From Clostridium sp. 1001271st1 H5 (GTDB taxonomy: Bacteria > Bacillota > Clostridia > Lachnospirales > Lachnospiraceae): a stretch of 64,000 bases of DNA. Shown here piece after piece: positions 34,738 to 44,164 of this stretch (within the stretch, counting starts at the first letter, position 1; each line of letters starts with the position of its first letter). The translations under genes and the position numbers were made by a program. Under the pieces are notes generated by a model. It saw only the letters and a list, made by a program, of their open reading frames with translations. It ran no database searches and was not told the DNA's origin. The stretch is from the NCBI RefSeq assembly GCF_005845215.1, contig NZ_SPHO01000004.1, positions 124,001 to 188,000 of the forward strand, read 5' to 3'.

Positions 34738-35355
34738 TTATTTAATGCTGTCTATATGGACAATCTTATTGCCCCACCCCTCCAGTACTGGATTGTCCTC
34801 CACAGCGGACTGGAATGCTTCAGAATATTCTATGGTGCCAACCTTTGTATATTCCCCAGTCACTTCCGCATCCTGATAGAACAGGATTATCCGGTTGGGT
34901 TCGGAATAGTAGACATCGCCTGCCTTCTCCGAAGTCACAGTCTCTGCATTGGAAGGGATTTCATAACGGCTGGGGATATCGTAATACTGCATCACTTCCC
35001 AGTCATCATAATCATCATAGTGGTAAATCGGAAGCCTCCAACTGGCTGTCCCCACATAACCTGCGATGGCTGTGGCTGTTGGGTTATCTTCCAGGTTCAT
35101 GATAAATGGTTCGCCATCATCACCAAAGCGCACTTCCAGTGCATCTGCGCCGGCCGGATATTCCCGTATATCGGTTTCATCTTCTCTCACACGGTTACTG
35201 CTATCCTGGCTGATACTGACCGTTGGGGCAGCGGCAGCACTGGTATTCACTTCCCTCTTACTGCCGCCGGAGCGGCCACAGCCAGTCATTGCAATGACGA
35301 GGGCAAAGGTAAAAATGAGCATAAAAGAGTGCTTCTTTTCTATCTGTCTTTTCAT
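34738..35355 (-). CDS. Cyclophilin-like lipoprotein
   Basis: A 205-residue lipoprotein: basic start, hydrophobic core and lipobox MTGC (Cys at 26), a Ser/Ala-rich linker and a cyclophilin_like domain (about 88-205) with LEVRFGDDGEPFIMNLEDN, WRLPIYHYDDYDDWEVMQYY and GWGNKIVHIDSIK. It is closely related to the secreted protein at 24487-25011; most domain residues are identical. First gene of a unit with a choloylglycine-hydrolase-like enzyme and LysE, behind the LysR-type promoter at 35426-35492. No isomerase activity is implied by the family name. Confidence 0.85.
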   Translation of the reverse strand: MKRQIEKKHSFMLIFTFALVIAMTGCGRSGGSKREVNTSAAAAPTVSISQDSSNRVREDETDIREYPAGADALEVRFGDDGEPFIMNLEDNPTATAIAGYVGTASWRLPIYHYDDYDDWEVMQYYDIPSRYEIPSNAETVTSEKAGDVYYSEPNRIILFYQDAEVTGEYTKVGTIEYSEAFQSAVEDNPVLEGWGNKIVHIDSIK

Positions 35356-35425
35356 ATCAATCCTTTCCTGTGCTATTTAAAGGCACATCCAAAATCGTTC
35401 ATGTAACTTATTTAACTTACTTTTT

Positions 35426-35492
35426 ATTATATTGCTCCATGATAAATACAGCAAATACTCATATTGTATGCATATCTATGTCTTTCAGGCAT
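35426..35492 (-). promoter_or_regulatory. LysR-type promoter 4 (lipoprotein-hydrolase-LysE unit)
   Basis: Minus strand: ATGCCT (35492-35487), a degenerate palindrome, -35 TTGCTG (35454-35449), 17 bp, TATAAT (35431-35426). ATGCCT is the same 34 bp from the GTATTTG core as in promoters 1-3. The weaker -35 suggests stronger dependence on the activator. Confidence 0.7.
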
Positions 35493-35503
35493 GGACAGAA
35501 CAT

Positions 35504-37858
35504 TTACTCCGTTATCAGTACGGTCAAATCCACGTTTTTAATCTTCCGTGACGCGGCATAGGCGAAGCACATGAAAAGAAGAATGACAGTGACTGCCGGA
35601 AACAGGGTATTGCCCAAAGTGGCGCCGGAAGCAAAATTACTGATACCCGCCATTTTCATGACAGTGGATACCAATGGGTCGGTCAGTACCGCCGCCAGTC
35701 CCACGCCAACCACCGCACCGGGAGCTGCCGCCAGTCCAAACCGCAGGGCAAATGATATCCGAAGCTGTCTGCTGGTAAATCCAAGTGCCTTAAAGATTCC
35801 AATATCTCGTTTTTCAGCGGATAGAATCCTGCTTCCTGTCATGGCTGTGACAATCAGGATAAATACCATCACCATCCCGTATTGAAGGAACATCAATGCC
35901 TGCATGGCGGAAATGATGCCAAACAGTCCCGGCCAGGTATTCTCATGCACATGGACATCACCTCCATACGCTTCCTGGAGCGCTTGTGTTACTGCCGTTT
36001 TCTGTGACGTATCCGCAAGAAAGTAGTGGCAGCACCACAGCTCCTCGCTGTCCTGTCCTATTTTTAAGTATCCCTCGCGGCTGAGTCCCACATTATCCCC
36101 CATGTCGTTGGCACAGGCATAGATACCTGAGACTGTATACACCGCGCTTCCCATATTTGCCTGGACGGTAACCGTATCTCCAACCGAGACGCCTAAATCA
36201 GATGCCACAAATTCTGTCAGGACAATTTCATCCTCCGCCATGCTGGTCTGTCCTTCTATCATATGGAACCGCTCCGGGTCGGAGATTACATTCGCCGTAT
36301 AATCAATTCCGTTTACGGATACCCCCGGCATTGCGAGCAGATAACTGTCTGTAATGTCCGTGTAGGAAAGGATTGTATGTTCTGCCTCTTCGGAGGAATT
36401 TATCCCGAAAATCTGGACGCCGATATCATGGTCGGCCGGATTAAACGCTTCCATCATTCCTTTTCCGTCTGTTCCAAGCCAGGAATCCATACGACCAATC
36501 ATGGAAACAAAGAATACAAGGAGGAGTGACACCAGGCAGGCGCCGGCATAGCGCCGTTTCCCTGCGGTCAACTGGCGCAGTGCCAGGCTGAATTCTAACG
36601 GTTTCCCATAGACTGGCACATACATTCCCTTGCCCCCATGGACGGTCAGAACCTCTCCCCGGATTGCCTTCATTGGGGCAACCTCATTGATTTTTCCGGA
36701 TTTGAGGAAAATGAAGCCGGCCAGTATCAGTATGATTACCACAAAAGCCAGGAGACAGGGACCCACCGGCAAGCCTTCCGGTATCCGGACTCCCGTTGTC
36801 GTCAATGTTGCGCTGCTCACAAACCGGCTTAATGGTACCGCCAGAATCCCGCCAATCAGTATGCCCGCCAGGATGACGGACAGATATTGAATCATCTGAA
36901 TCCGGCGCAGGCTGCTGCCGGTAAAGCCAACGGTCTTCAAAATACCCATGTTCACATAATCAGCTTCCACCGCGCTGCTGATGCTGTGGCTGAGGACAAT
37001 CATGACAACAAACAGCAATACAATCACAAAAGCAATAAGCAGGCCGCTGAACGCATTCTGCAGCACCAGCATGAAGCCGGCCATGGAACCCGCGCTGTGG
37101 ACAAACTCTGTATACTGGGGCAGGCTGGTGTATTCATTGAGCAGGTTGTTTAAATCAGAAATCGTTATCACGCTGCCCTCTTTTTGGAAGATATGCAGCA
37201 TTGCGCCACTCCTGGCTAAAGCATCAATACCGTTTTCCTGGATGAGCTGCAGGGCTCTGGTATAATCGTCCCCACTGATTAGGAAACCTTTCATGCCAAT
37301 CATAGAGCTGCCCATAAACGGATCTTCATAGAATCCTTTTACCGTGAGAACAAGATTCCGCCCGGCCCTGGCAATGGGAAAGCTGATTTCATCACCGGCC
37401 TGTATGTCAAACATGGAAACCATGGACGGGGAGACGTAGACCTCACCAGGCAGAACTTCCGGTGCCTCCTCCTGATAAGAGGAAAGATCTACCGTGAAAA
37501 ACTTATAACGAGTCTGTTCCGGGGAATAGGGAATTAACTGGCCCTCACTGTCGGATTCCTGATTGTTTACCGAATAATCGGAAAAGATAATGTCCTGGGT
37601 GTCCACCCATTCAACTTCTTCAAGTTCTTCAATACTCCCGGACAGGGATTCCTTGTCCGCAACATTGGAAACCCAGGCCGTAAGAGCGCCAAAACCTGCA
37701 CGTACCATCTCCCCGTTCACATATTTTCCGGAACTAATCCAAACGGTCAGGACGGTGCCAAGTGCAGCGCCGGCCAGCAGGATTAAGAGAAATACGCCGG
37801 CCAGGCTGCCCTTGTGACGCTTAAAATTTGCTTTTAGCAACGTTTTATTCTCCATCAC
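35504..37858 (-). CDS. FtsX/MacB-type ABC transporter permease
   Basis: A 784-residue membrane protein with two FtsX/MacB-like halves: an N-terminal helix (about 15-37), a periplasm-facing domain (about 40-265), three helices (about 270-385), another helix near 430-450, a second large extracellular domain (about 460-650) and three C-terminal helices. The MKTVGFTGSSLRRIQ-like and FKALGFTSRQLRISF motifs are the coupling segments typical of both halves. Its ATPase is encoded 6 bp upstream. Such systems export lipoproteins, peptides or antimicrobials, or act as mechanotransducers. Third gene after the hydrolase and ligase genes in a LysR-type-promoter unit. Confidence 0.9.
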   Translation of the reverse strand: MMENKTLLKANFKRHKGSLAGVFLLILLAGAALGTVLTVWISSGKYVNGEMVRAGFGALTAWVSNVADKESLSGSIEELEEVEWVDTQDIIFSDYSVNNQESDSEGQLIPYSPEQTRYKFFTVDLSSYQEEAPEVLPGEVYVSPSMVSMFDIQAGDEISFPIARAGRNLVLTVKGFYEDPFMGSSMIGMKGFLISGDDYTRALQLIQENGIDALARSGAMLHIFQKEGSVITISDLNNLLNEYTSLPQYTEFVHSAGSMAGFMLVLQNAFSGLLIAFVIVLLFVVMIVLSHSISSAVEADYVNMGILKTVGFTGSSLRRIQMIQYLSVILAGILIGGILAVPLSRFVSSATLTTTGVRIPEGLPVGPCLLAFVVIILILAGFIFLKSGKINEVAPMKAIRGEVLTVHGGKGMYVPVYGKPLEFSLALRQLTAGKRRYAGACLVSLLLVFFVSMIGRMDSWLGTDGKGMMEAFNPADHDIGVQIFGINSSEEAEHTILSYTDITDSYLLAMPGVSVNGIDYTANVISDPERFHMIEGQTSMAEDEIVLTEFVASDLGVSVGDTVTVQANMGSAVYTVSGIYACANDMGDNVGLSREGYLKIGQDSEELWCCHYFLADTSQKTAVTQALQEAYGGDVHVHENTWPGLFGIISAMQALMFLQYGMVMVFILIVTAMTGSRILSAEKRDIGIFKALGFTSRQLRISFALRFGLAAAPGAVVGVGLAAVLTDPLVSTVMKMAGISNFASGATLGNTLFPAVTVILLFMCFAYAASRKIKNVDLTVLITE

Positions 37859-37864
37859 TGCCTC

Positions 37865-38626
37865 CTACCACTGGAAAGAGGCAAGCCATCCATTCACAGT
37901 GGATTCACGTTCCCTCTCATCCTCCAGATTGTAAGCAGGCAGCTCCAGTTCATCTAAAATGTTTCCGTCCTCTAAGTAAAGAAGCCTGGTTCCCCGGATT
38001 GCCGCGCGCAGGTCATGGGTGACCATCAGGATGCTCTGCCCTTTTTTATTGAGGGAGGTCAGCAGGTTTAGGACTTCCCCGGTATTCTGCCGGTTCAGCG
38101 CGCCGGTGGGCTCGTCCGCAAATACAATCCCCGGTTCGTGAATCATGGCCCTGGCTATGGCTGCTCTCTGTGCCTCACCGCCGGATACCTCTGATGGCAT
38201 ACGATTCTTCGCCTCATTTACGTTCATCTGCTCCAGCAGGGACTCTGCCCGGCGCTCTGTCTCCTCTGCCGGTCTGTCTTTCCTCAAATAACCTGCAACC
38301 ACCACATTTTCATAAAGAGTGAGATTGCTCACAAGATGGGTCTGCTGGAACACAAAACCGAATTCATGGGAACGGATTTCCGCCATCTGTTTTTCCTTGA
38401 AGCGGCTGATTACCTTGCCTTTATAGACCACTTTCCCGGAGGACACCCGATCCATTCCACTAAGTGTATATAATAAGGTGGACTTTCCTGCCCCCGACGG
38501 TCCCATGATGATTGTAAAATCGTCCTTGTAGATGTCTACCGTTACATGGTTCAGGACAGGGGAAGCTTCTGCTGTCTTTGCAAACGATTTGCTGATATCT
38601 TTTGCAGATAATAAAATGTCTTTCAA
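37865..38626 (-). CDS. MacB/LolD-type ABC transporter ATPase
   Basis: A 253-residue ATP-binding subunit. Walker A is GPSGAGKST (near 43), the signature motif VSGGEAQR, and Walker B GIVFADEPTGAL, with an H-loop in VTHDLRAA. The pattern matches the MacB/LolD group that partners FtsX-like permeases. It lies between the CapK-like ligase (29 bp upstream) and the permease (6 bp downstream). Confidence 0.93.
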   Translation of the reverse strand: MKDILLSAKDISKSFAKTAEASPVLNHVTVDIYKDDFTIIMGPSGAGKSTLLYTLSGMDRVSSGKVVYKGKVISRFKEKQMAEIRSHEFGFVFQQTHLVSNLTLYENVVVAGYLRKDRPAEETERRAESLLEQMNVNEAKNRMPSEVSGGEAQRAAIARAMIHEPGIVFADEPTGALNRQNTGEVLNLLTSLNKKGQSILMVTHDLRAAIRGTRLLYLEDGNILDELELPAYNLEDERERESTVNGWLASFQW

Positions 38627-38655
38627 CTAATATCTCCTCCTTTCCGCACAGCACA

Positions 38656-39999
38656 TTACGCCACAATCAGTTGTTTCTTACCCGTCTTTGTATCGGGGCG
38701 GATTTCCTCCACAAAACGGACGGAGAAATTCACATACTCCAGATGTTTTTCCTTTAAGATTTCTCCCATTGCCCTCTCCATCTCCGCCTGAATTTCCTGA
38801 ATCCTTCTGCGGTCTGACACTTCCGCCAGCATTTCAAAGGATTGTCCGTCAATCTGCCGGAACTGGTAATCTAAAAGCCCGTTCAGACAGAAACCTTCAA
38901 TGACAAGCGGGTGGAGGAAATCCCTGATGCCATGGCCGTCCTTAAACCACATCAAATCTTCATTACGGCCCATGATGTTGCCGGCCCGTGTAAAGGGATA
39001 CGGACTGTCTTTTCCCGGCTCTGTCAGAACCAACTGATCCGATATCCGGTACCGGATTAAAGGCTGGACGAAATTGTAGAGCGAGGTGAGATACATTTCT
39101 CCATTTTCCACCTCAATATAGTTTAAATCGTCAAACAGACACATTCCCTCCTCGTGGCTGGTTTCCACACCAAGAGCCAGGGATTCGCTGGCGCCATAGA
39201 TATTCACTACATCGGAATGAAAGGTTTCCTCCAGATAGCTCCTGAGACTGGCGCCAAGAGGCTCCCCGCATGAGACAACCCGGAACACATCCAAATCCAC
39301 GTCACCGTTCTCCGCAAGCTCACCCAGGATTTTAATGGCGGAAGGGTAGCCCACTACCATATTCGGCTTAAATTCCCGAATCTGGCGTTTCCACTCTGAC
39401 AGAGGCGTCTTTACATCCAGAAAAAGCTGATTGGCCCGGACGCCCTCTATCCCATCACTGACCGCCATCGCCCCGCCGTACCTGCCGTCCGTGGCTGCAA
39501 TATACACGATACGGGGGCCGCGGTGCAGCAGCCTTAAAATCTGAGGCATGGACATATCCCAGAGCGCGGCCCGGATAATTCCCAGCAGCATCTGATTCCA
39601 TGCTGCATCATCATAAACAAAATATCCGGGGGTTCCGGTACTGCCGGAAGAATGAACCACATGGTAAACATCCTTAAACCGTTTTTGATCCGTGGATTCC
39701 TGTGCATCAAACCGGCGCAGCTCCTCCTGCTTCAAATCCGGAACCGTGACCAGTTCATCGAAGTGCTCCATCAGCAATTGCTTATCCAGAACCGGGAAAG
39801 CAGATAGAGGCATCCTTGCAATCTGTTTCCCCGTGATACCTGCCTCTTCAAATACCCTGTGGTAATAGGTTGAATGTCCATAGGCATAGGCCAGGAGTTT
39901 TCTAAGTTTTTTCTCACGAAGCCTTTTTATGTCTTCCCTTCCTCTCCCTGTATTTCTTTTTAACTGGTACAAATTCCATAATAAGTTTAAATAGTTCAC
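38656..39999 (-). CDS. PaaK/CapK-like adenylate-forming ligase
   Basis: A 447-residue cytoplasmic enzyme of the phenylacetate-CoA ligase-like family (CapK-type). It probably activates a carboxylic acid with ATP for transfer to CoA or another acceptor. Recognisable segments: the phosphate loop HSSGSTGTPGYFVYDD (near 114-130), FPVLDKQLLMEHFDEL, the adenine-binding YGASESLALG (near 260), and RYRISDQLVLTEPG containing the ribose-binding Asp region. The N-terminal RLREKKLRKLLAYAYGHS is typical for the CapK group. It lies 30 bp downstream of a membrane-anchored amidohydrolase gene. The acid substrate is unknown. Confidence 0.88.
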   Translation of the reverse strand: MNYLNLLWNLYQLKRNTGRGREDIKRLREKKLRKLLAYAYGHSTYYHRVFEEAGITGKQIARMPLSAFPVLDKQLLMEHFDELVTVPDLKQEELRRFDAQESTDQKRFKDVYHVVHSSGSTGTPGYFVYDDAAWNQMLLGIIRAALWDMSMPQILRLLHRGPRIVYIAATDGRYGGAMAVSDGIEGVRANQLFLDVKTPLSEWKRQIREFKPNMVVGYPSAIKILGELAENGDVDLDVFRVVSCGEPLGASLRSYLEETFHSDVVNIYGASESLALGVETSHEEGMCLFDDLNYIEVENGEMYLTSLYNFVQPLIRYRISDQLVLTEPGKDSPYPFTRAGNIMGRNEDLMWFKDGHGIRDFLHPLVIEGFCLNGLLDYQFRQIDGQSFEMLAEVSDRRRIQEIQAEMERAMGEILKEKHLEYVNFSVRFVEEIRPDTKTGKKQLIVA

Positions 40000-40029
40000 A
40001 GTAGCCTCCTCATTCCGCCATGTCCCGGC

Positions 40030-41166
40030 TTATTTCTTCACTTGAAACCTATAGCTGTTTTCATAATTTTCTCTATGATAGTACCGCGCCTCTCCCTGCT
40101 CTAAGTTGAACACGATACTCCATTCGGTTGACTCAAACTCCCCAAAATTATCCTTGCTGACACTGTCCAGGGCATCGCGGACTTCTTCTACCCTCATGGT
40201 TCCAGCCTCTGCCAGCCGTTTCATTAATATCTCATACCTTGTATGGGACTGTGCGGTGCCAATTCCCTGTTTCTCGCCAGGCGTCAGATAAAAATTGGTC
40301 AAGGCCGGTGTATCTGTGACAACCATTTCATCATTGATATATTCCACGGCTACACTGCGGCCGCTCTTGTCCGCCAGTGCAAAATGTACCATCATTCCCA
40401 TAGAAGAGTGCAAATCATACTGTTGAAGCAGCGCTAGGGCTTCTTCTACATCTGCCGCACGGTCTAACATAAGCCGAATAGCAGTGGTCGTTGTGACGTC
40501 CGGTTTTCCCGTGTTCTGATTGATAACAGCGGAATCCTGGATCATATTGACAGAGACTGCAAGTCCCTTTTCATTCATACCATCGAGAGGGGCGTATAAA
40601 GCAATCAAGGCACGCATCTCATCAGGAAGTTCTGAAAGCCCTGCACCGTATCCGGATCGGATAAAATCCATATTGACAGTGGAAATGGAAGCATATCCAT
40701 CAGACGGAGCCGACTGGACAATCATAGCCTCACAGTTTTCCCAATCAAAATTCCTTCCAAAGAGCGCCTCACCCTCTCTATTTTTTACCGCCAGTGTACT
40801 GCAGCCAAACCCTTCCGTCTCAAAAGCGATATCAGCCGCTCCCAACTGTAACTGCCCAGTTATAAAACCAACCACTTCTGAATCCGAGGAAGCGCCTCCC
40901 TGCTCAAGAAACTGGCTGAACCAATAGTCCCCATCATATCTCACCGCGGATAATCCATTTTCCAACTGCCGGATTTCTGTGTCCGGGGTGATTACGTTGG
41001 TTTTCACATCGGTTCCCGGTACTGCTTGGGAATCAGCGGACTCCACCTGGGCCACACTTTCCGGTACTGTCTCCCCTTGTACCGTGCCTGCGCCTCCGCA
41101 CCCTGTACCCAAGGCTGACGCTGTCAATGCTGCTATCAGCAAGACCTTGATTCTCTTCTTTTTCAT
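40030..41166 (-). CDS. Choloylglycine-hydrolase-family lipoprotein (Ntn enzyme)
   Basis: A 378-residue exported paralogue of the enzyme at 33502-34569. A lipoprotein-like signal (MKKKRIKVLLIAALTASAL, Cys23 in GTGC) replaces the membrane helix. The catalytic Cys is probably C122 (FGCSTLAVKN), with R138 and D141 of FGRNFD at the bile-salt-hydrolase spacing, an Asn in DGMNEKGL and another in LTNFYLTP. The start at 41166 has AAGGAG upstream; an extension to 41223 would overlap the promoter. First gene of the unit with the CapK-like ligase and the ABC exporter. Two such paralogues under one promoter type suggest complementary substrates. Confidence 0.88.
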   Translation of the reverse strand: MKKKRIKVLLIAALTASALGTGCGGAGTVQGETVPESVAQVESADSQAVPGTDVKTNVITPDTEIRQLENGLSAVRYDGDYWFSQFLEQGGASSDSEVVGFITGQLQLGAADIAFETEGFGCSTLAVKNREGEALFGRNFDWENCEAMIVQSAPSDGYASISTVNMDFIRSGYGAGLSELPDEMRALIALYAPLDGMNEKGLAVSVNMIQDSAVINQNTGKPDVTTTTAIRLMLDRAADVEEALALLQQYDLHSSMGMMVHFALADKSGRSVAVEYINDEMVVTDTPALTNFYLTPGEKQGIGTAQSHTRYEILMKRLAEAGTMRVEEVRDALDSVSKDNFGEFESTEWSIVFNLEQGEARYYHRENYENSYRFQVKK

Positions 41167-41194
41167 CCTGTGTCTCTCTCCTTTCGATATAAAT

Positions 41195-41266
41195 ATTGTA
41201 ATACCACATTTGTTTAATATCAAATACCTATATTAAATACATTCACATGCTTTTTTTCTATGGCAT
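41195..41266 (-). promoter_or_regulatory. LysR-type promoter 5 (hydrolase-ligase-ABC unit)
   Basis: Minus strand: palindrome AATAT-N9-ATATT at 41216-41234, -35 TTGATA (41223-41218), 17 bp, TACAAT (41200-41195). The upstream ATGCC box (41266-41262) is 5 bp further away than in promoters 1-4. An ATAGA block takes the usual place instead, followed by AAAAAGCATG, as in promoter 6. Transcription should begin near 41188. Confidence 0.7.
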
Positions 41267-41350
41267 TAGCATCTTTCATTCCTTTCATTCGATTACTGTA
41301 AACCCATATCCTATTCAGCAAAACCTGATTTAGTAAGCCCCCGTGCCAAA

Positions 41351-41378
41351 CAAAAGACAGGCCTGACTCAGCCTGTCC
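41351..41378 (-). terminator. Terminator of the amino acid ABC operon
   Basis: A 7-bp GC-rich stem (GACAGGC / GCCTGTC) followed on the minus strand by TTTTGTTTG. It closes the 44063-41513 transcript and insulates promoter 5. Confidence 0.7.
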
Positions 41379-41512
41379 TTCATTGTTAGACATTGCCAAG
41401 ATTATGAGTATATATAATTGACCTAGATACCGCTGCTCCGGTAACTGTAGCCATCATAACCCCATAAAATAACATCTAGCTAACAAAAATATAAACTTAT
41501 CCTAAACTTTGC

Positions 41513-41656
41513 TTATCTGTCTCTATCACAGCTCACTCTGTAGCGCAGCCAGATACTGCCGCCGTCCTTTGCCTCCATATGCTCCAGTTCAAAACTGACC
41601 AAAAGCAATCCTTTCATATCCATTTGTTTATTCAGTCCCACGGCTAAAATACCCAT
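41513..41656 (-). CDS. Candidate 47-residue protein after the ABC ATPase gene
   Basis: A short frame reading MGILAVGLNKQMDMKGLLLV and ending YRVSCDRDR, between the ATPase stop and the terminator at 41351. AGGA lies about 11 bp upstream and an AGGAGG lies further up. Alternating hydrophobic residues (LLLVSFELEHME, then IWLRYRVSC) suggest beta strands. No family is recognised and the ribosome site is not ideal. Support is its place inside the transcript before the terminator and its reasonable codon use. Confidence 0.35.
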   Translation of the reverse strand: MGILAVGLNKQMDMKGLLLVSFELEHMEAKDGGSIWLRYRVSCDRDR

Positions 41657-41697
41657 GATAGATTGCGTCCTGTCTTACCTCCTACTGCATATTTATG

Positions 41698-42444
41698 TTA
41701 TGCATTCTCTCCCCAATTCATCATACCCAGAAACTGCCTTGTCCGTTCCTCGCGCGGAGCCTCGAAAAATACCTGCGGGGTATTTTCCTCCACCACCACG
41801 CCCTTGTCCATAAAAATCACCTTTGTTGCCACATTCCTGGCAAAGTTCATCTCATGGGTGACCACCAGCATGGTCATTCCTTCCGCCGCCAGCTGCTTCA
41901 TCACCTCTAAGACTTCTCCTATCAGTTCCGGGTCAAGCGCGGAAGTGGGCTCATCAAAAAGAATCAATTCCGGTTCCGTGGCAATCGCACGCGCAATTCC
42001 CACACGTTGCTGCTGTCCTCCTGACAGTTGGTGCGGATAGTAACCATACCGGTCTGACAGCCCTACTTTATCAAGCGCCCTTATTCCAATCCGGACAGCC
42101 TGGGCTTTTGGCATCCTTCGGGCAACAATCAGCCCTTCCGTCACATTCTCCAGAGCCGTCTTATTCCGGAACAGGTTATAATTCTGGAATACAAATGCAG
42201 TTTTCCTCCGTATTTTAGCAATATCCTTTTTATGTACCATACTCAGGTTTAAATGTTCCTGGTCAAAAATCATGATTCCTTCATCCGGTTTTTCAAGGAA
42301 ATTAATACACCGTAAAAGGGTGGTTTTTCCCGAACCGCTGGGGCCAAGGATTGTCACCACCTCCCCCTTTCCTACCTTAATGTCCACACCTTTGAGGATT
42401 TCCTGTCCGTCAAAGGATTTCTTTATCGTTCTTATCTCCAGCAT
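41698..42444 (-). CDS. Polar amino acid ABC transporter ATPase
   Basis: A 248-residue ATP-binding subunit of the polar amino acid uptake family (GlnQ/TcyC type). Walker A is GPSGSGKTT, signature [16 protein letters not shown], Walker [14 protein letters not shown], and the H-loop is [13 protein letters not shown]. It lies downstream of the permease (16 bp) and substrate-binding lipoprotein and completes the importer. Confidence 0.94.
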   Translation of the reverse strand: MLEIRTIKKSFDGQEILKGVDIKVGKGEVVTILGPSGSGKTTLLRCINFLEKPDEGIMIFDQEHLNLSMVHKKDIAKIRRKTAFVFQNYNLFRNKTALENVTEGLIVARRMPKAQAVRIGIRALDKVGLSDRYGYYPHQLSGGQQQRVGIARAIATEPELILFDEPTSALDPELIGEVLEVMKQLAAEGMTMLVVTHEMNFARNVATKVIFMDKGVVVEENTPQVFFEAPREERTRQFLGMMNWGENA

Positions 42445-42460
42445 TTCCTGCCTCCTTACC

Positions 42461-43123
42461 TTATCCCAGCCTTAATTTTGCCTCCCATATCCTCTGCAGC
42501 TTCGTCAGAACCGTACAGAAAAGAAGGTAAACCAGACCGACCTCACAATACAGTGCGAACGGCTCATATGTCCTAGCCGCTATCCTCTGCGCCGACATGA
42601 ACATTTCCATTACCGTGATATTGGCTGCAAGGGAAGTGTCCTTCACAAGCCCAATCAAGGAATTACTGAGTGGCGGAAAAGCCGTCCTGAGCGCCTGCGG
42701 CAGAACGATACGCCCCATGGTCTGCATGTAAGACATGCCCACACAGTATCCCGCCTCCATCTGCCCATGCGGGACGGACTCAATGGCCGCGCGGATTGTC
42801 TCGGACGCATAGGCTCCGGTATTGAAGGCAAACACGAGAATGGCCGATGGCAGGGCGTCAAGGGTAACTCCAATCCCGGGAAGCCCGTAGAATATCACAT
42901 AGAGCTGCACCAGAAGGGGTGTCCCCCTGATGACCCAGACATACAGCCTGGCAAGCTGCTTCAGCCCTTTTATATCGGCCACCTGAACAACAGCCGTAAT
43001 CAGCGCAACCACCAGACTGACGGCAAAGGAAATCAGTGTCAGCGGGATTGTAATTTTAAGTCCGGGCAGTAAAATCTGCCAGAAGGAATTCACTAATAGC
43101 TCTATAAGTCTCTGACTCATCAC
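42461..43123 (-). CDS. Polar amino acid ABC transporter permease
   Basis: A 220-residue inner-membrane subunit of the HisMQ type with about five helices. The binding-protein-dependent coupling motif is [19 protein letters not shown] (EAA-like), and [29 protein letters not shown] is the family C-terminal signature (read in parts). It works with the ATPase (41698) and the lipoprotein (43140). A single permease gene implies a homodimer. Confidence 0.94.
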   Translation of the reverse strand: MMSQRLIELLVNSFWQILLPGLKITIPLTLISFAVSLVVALITAVVQVADIKGLKQLARLYVWVIRGTPLLVQLYVIFYGLPGIGVTLDALPSAILVFAFNTGAYASETIRAAIESVPHGQMEAGYCVGMSYMQTMGRIVLPQALRTAFPPLSNSLIGLVKDTSLAANITVMEMFMSAQRIAARTYEPFALYCEVGLVYLLFCTVLTKLQRIWEAKLRLG

Positions 43124-43139
43124 GATTTTTCCTGCTTCC

Positions 43140-44063
43140 TTATTGTTTCGTTACATCCTCACCAAAATATTTCACGGACAACTCTGCAAGCTCCCCTGAT
43201 TCCCTCATTTCCTCCAAAGCGCTGTCAATCGCACTTACCAGGGAGCTGTTTCCTTTCCGCACCGGGATAACCGAGGAAGTGGTTGAATCTGTCATGCCTG
43301 CAATCTTAACCGCCTGATCCGGCTGATTTTTCATGAAATCGTAGAAGGCAGTCTCAGCATTCAGGGTCACGTCCGCGCGTCCGGTTAAAATAAGCTCCAC
43401 TGACTGGTTCATGGACTCAACCCCTACAAGCTCAGCCCCATAGCTTTCCGCCATCTGTCCCCAGCTGCTTGTAAGGTTTTGGGCCGATTTTTTGCCTTCC
43501 AGGTTTTCCACACCCTGAATTTCATCATTGTCCGCTGCTACCAGCAGCGCCCCATGGATATAGGTATAGGGTACAGAGAAATCGTATTTCTCCTTCCGCT
43601 CCTCCGAGACCTCCACCTCATTGACAACAATATCAATCCGACCGGAATCCATACCGGCAAACAGGGAATCCCATTTTGACTCTACAAACTCGGCCCTTAC
43701 TCCAAGCTTCTCTGCTATCTTTTCCGCAACCTCAACGTCAAACCCTACCAGTTTACCGTTCTCATCATGATAGCTGTTGGGTGAATAAGTACCCTCTGTT
43801 CCGATGGTTATTACACCCTTTTCTTGTATCTGTGCAAGTAAATCCCCTCCACTAGATACTGCCTGCTTTAAACCGGCTTCTGTATCATCTGTTTCTGTAT
43901 CACCTGTTTCTGAAACGTCAACCTGTGCCGCAGTCCCCTCCGAATCTTTTGCCTGAACCTCGGCTGTGGTTCTTGCCTGGGAACCGGGAGATGCGCATCC
44001 GACTAACAAGCCTGAAGTAAGTGCCACCGCCACAGCTGTTATAAACCATTTTGTAGTTTTCAT
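43140..44063 (-). CDS. Cystine/polar amino acid-binding lipoprotein
   Basis: A 307-residue extracytoplasmic solute-binding lipoprotein (SBP family 3): lipobox LVGC (Cys near 23), acidic linker to about residue 75, then a bilobed domain starting GVITIGTEGTYSPNSYHDEN. The ligand motif FDVEVAEKIAEKLGVRAEF and the RIDIVVNEVEVSEERKEKYDFS segment are closest to the cystine-binding TcyA/FliY group. It heads the importer operon behind LysR-type promoter 6, tying amino acid uptake to the same regulator. Cystine specificity is inferred. Confidence 0.92.
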   Translation of the reverse strand: MKTTKWFITAVAVALTSGLLVGCASPGSQARTTAEVQAKDSEGTAAQVDVSETGDTETDDTEAGLKQAVSSGGDLLAQIQEKGVITIGTEGTYSPNSYHDENGKLVGFDVEVAEKIAEKLGVRAEFVESKWDSLFAGMDSGRIDIVVNEVEVSEERKEKYDFSVPYTYIHGALLVAADNDEIQGVENLEGKKSAQNLTSSWGQMAESYGAELVGVESMNQSVELILTGRADVTLNAETAFYDFMKNQPDQAVKIAGMTDSTTSSVIPVRKGNSSLVSAIDSALEEMRESGELAELSVKYFGEDVTKQ

Positions 44064-44164
44064 CTCATCATCCTCCTGATTTTATGCTGCTTTTTTATTT
44101 GCTGTATCCCGCTCATTGTTTCAATCTATTAACTGCACTTTGAACCTCCTCAGTACTTACATTT

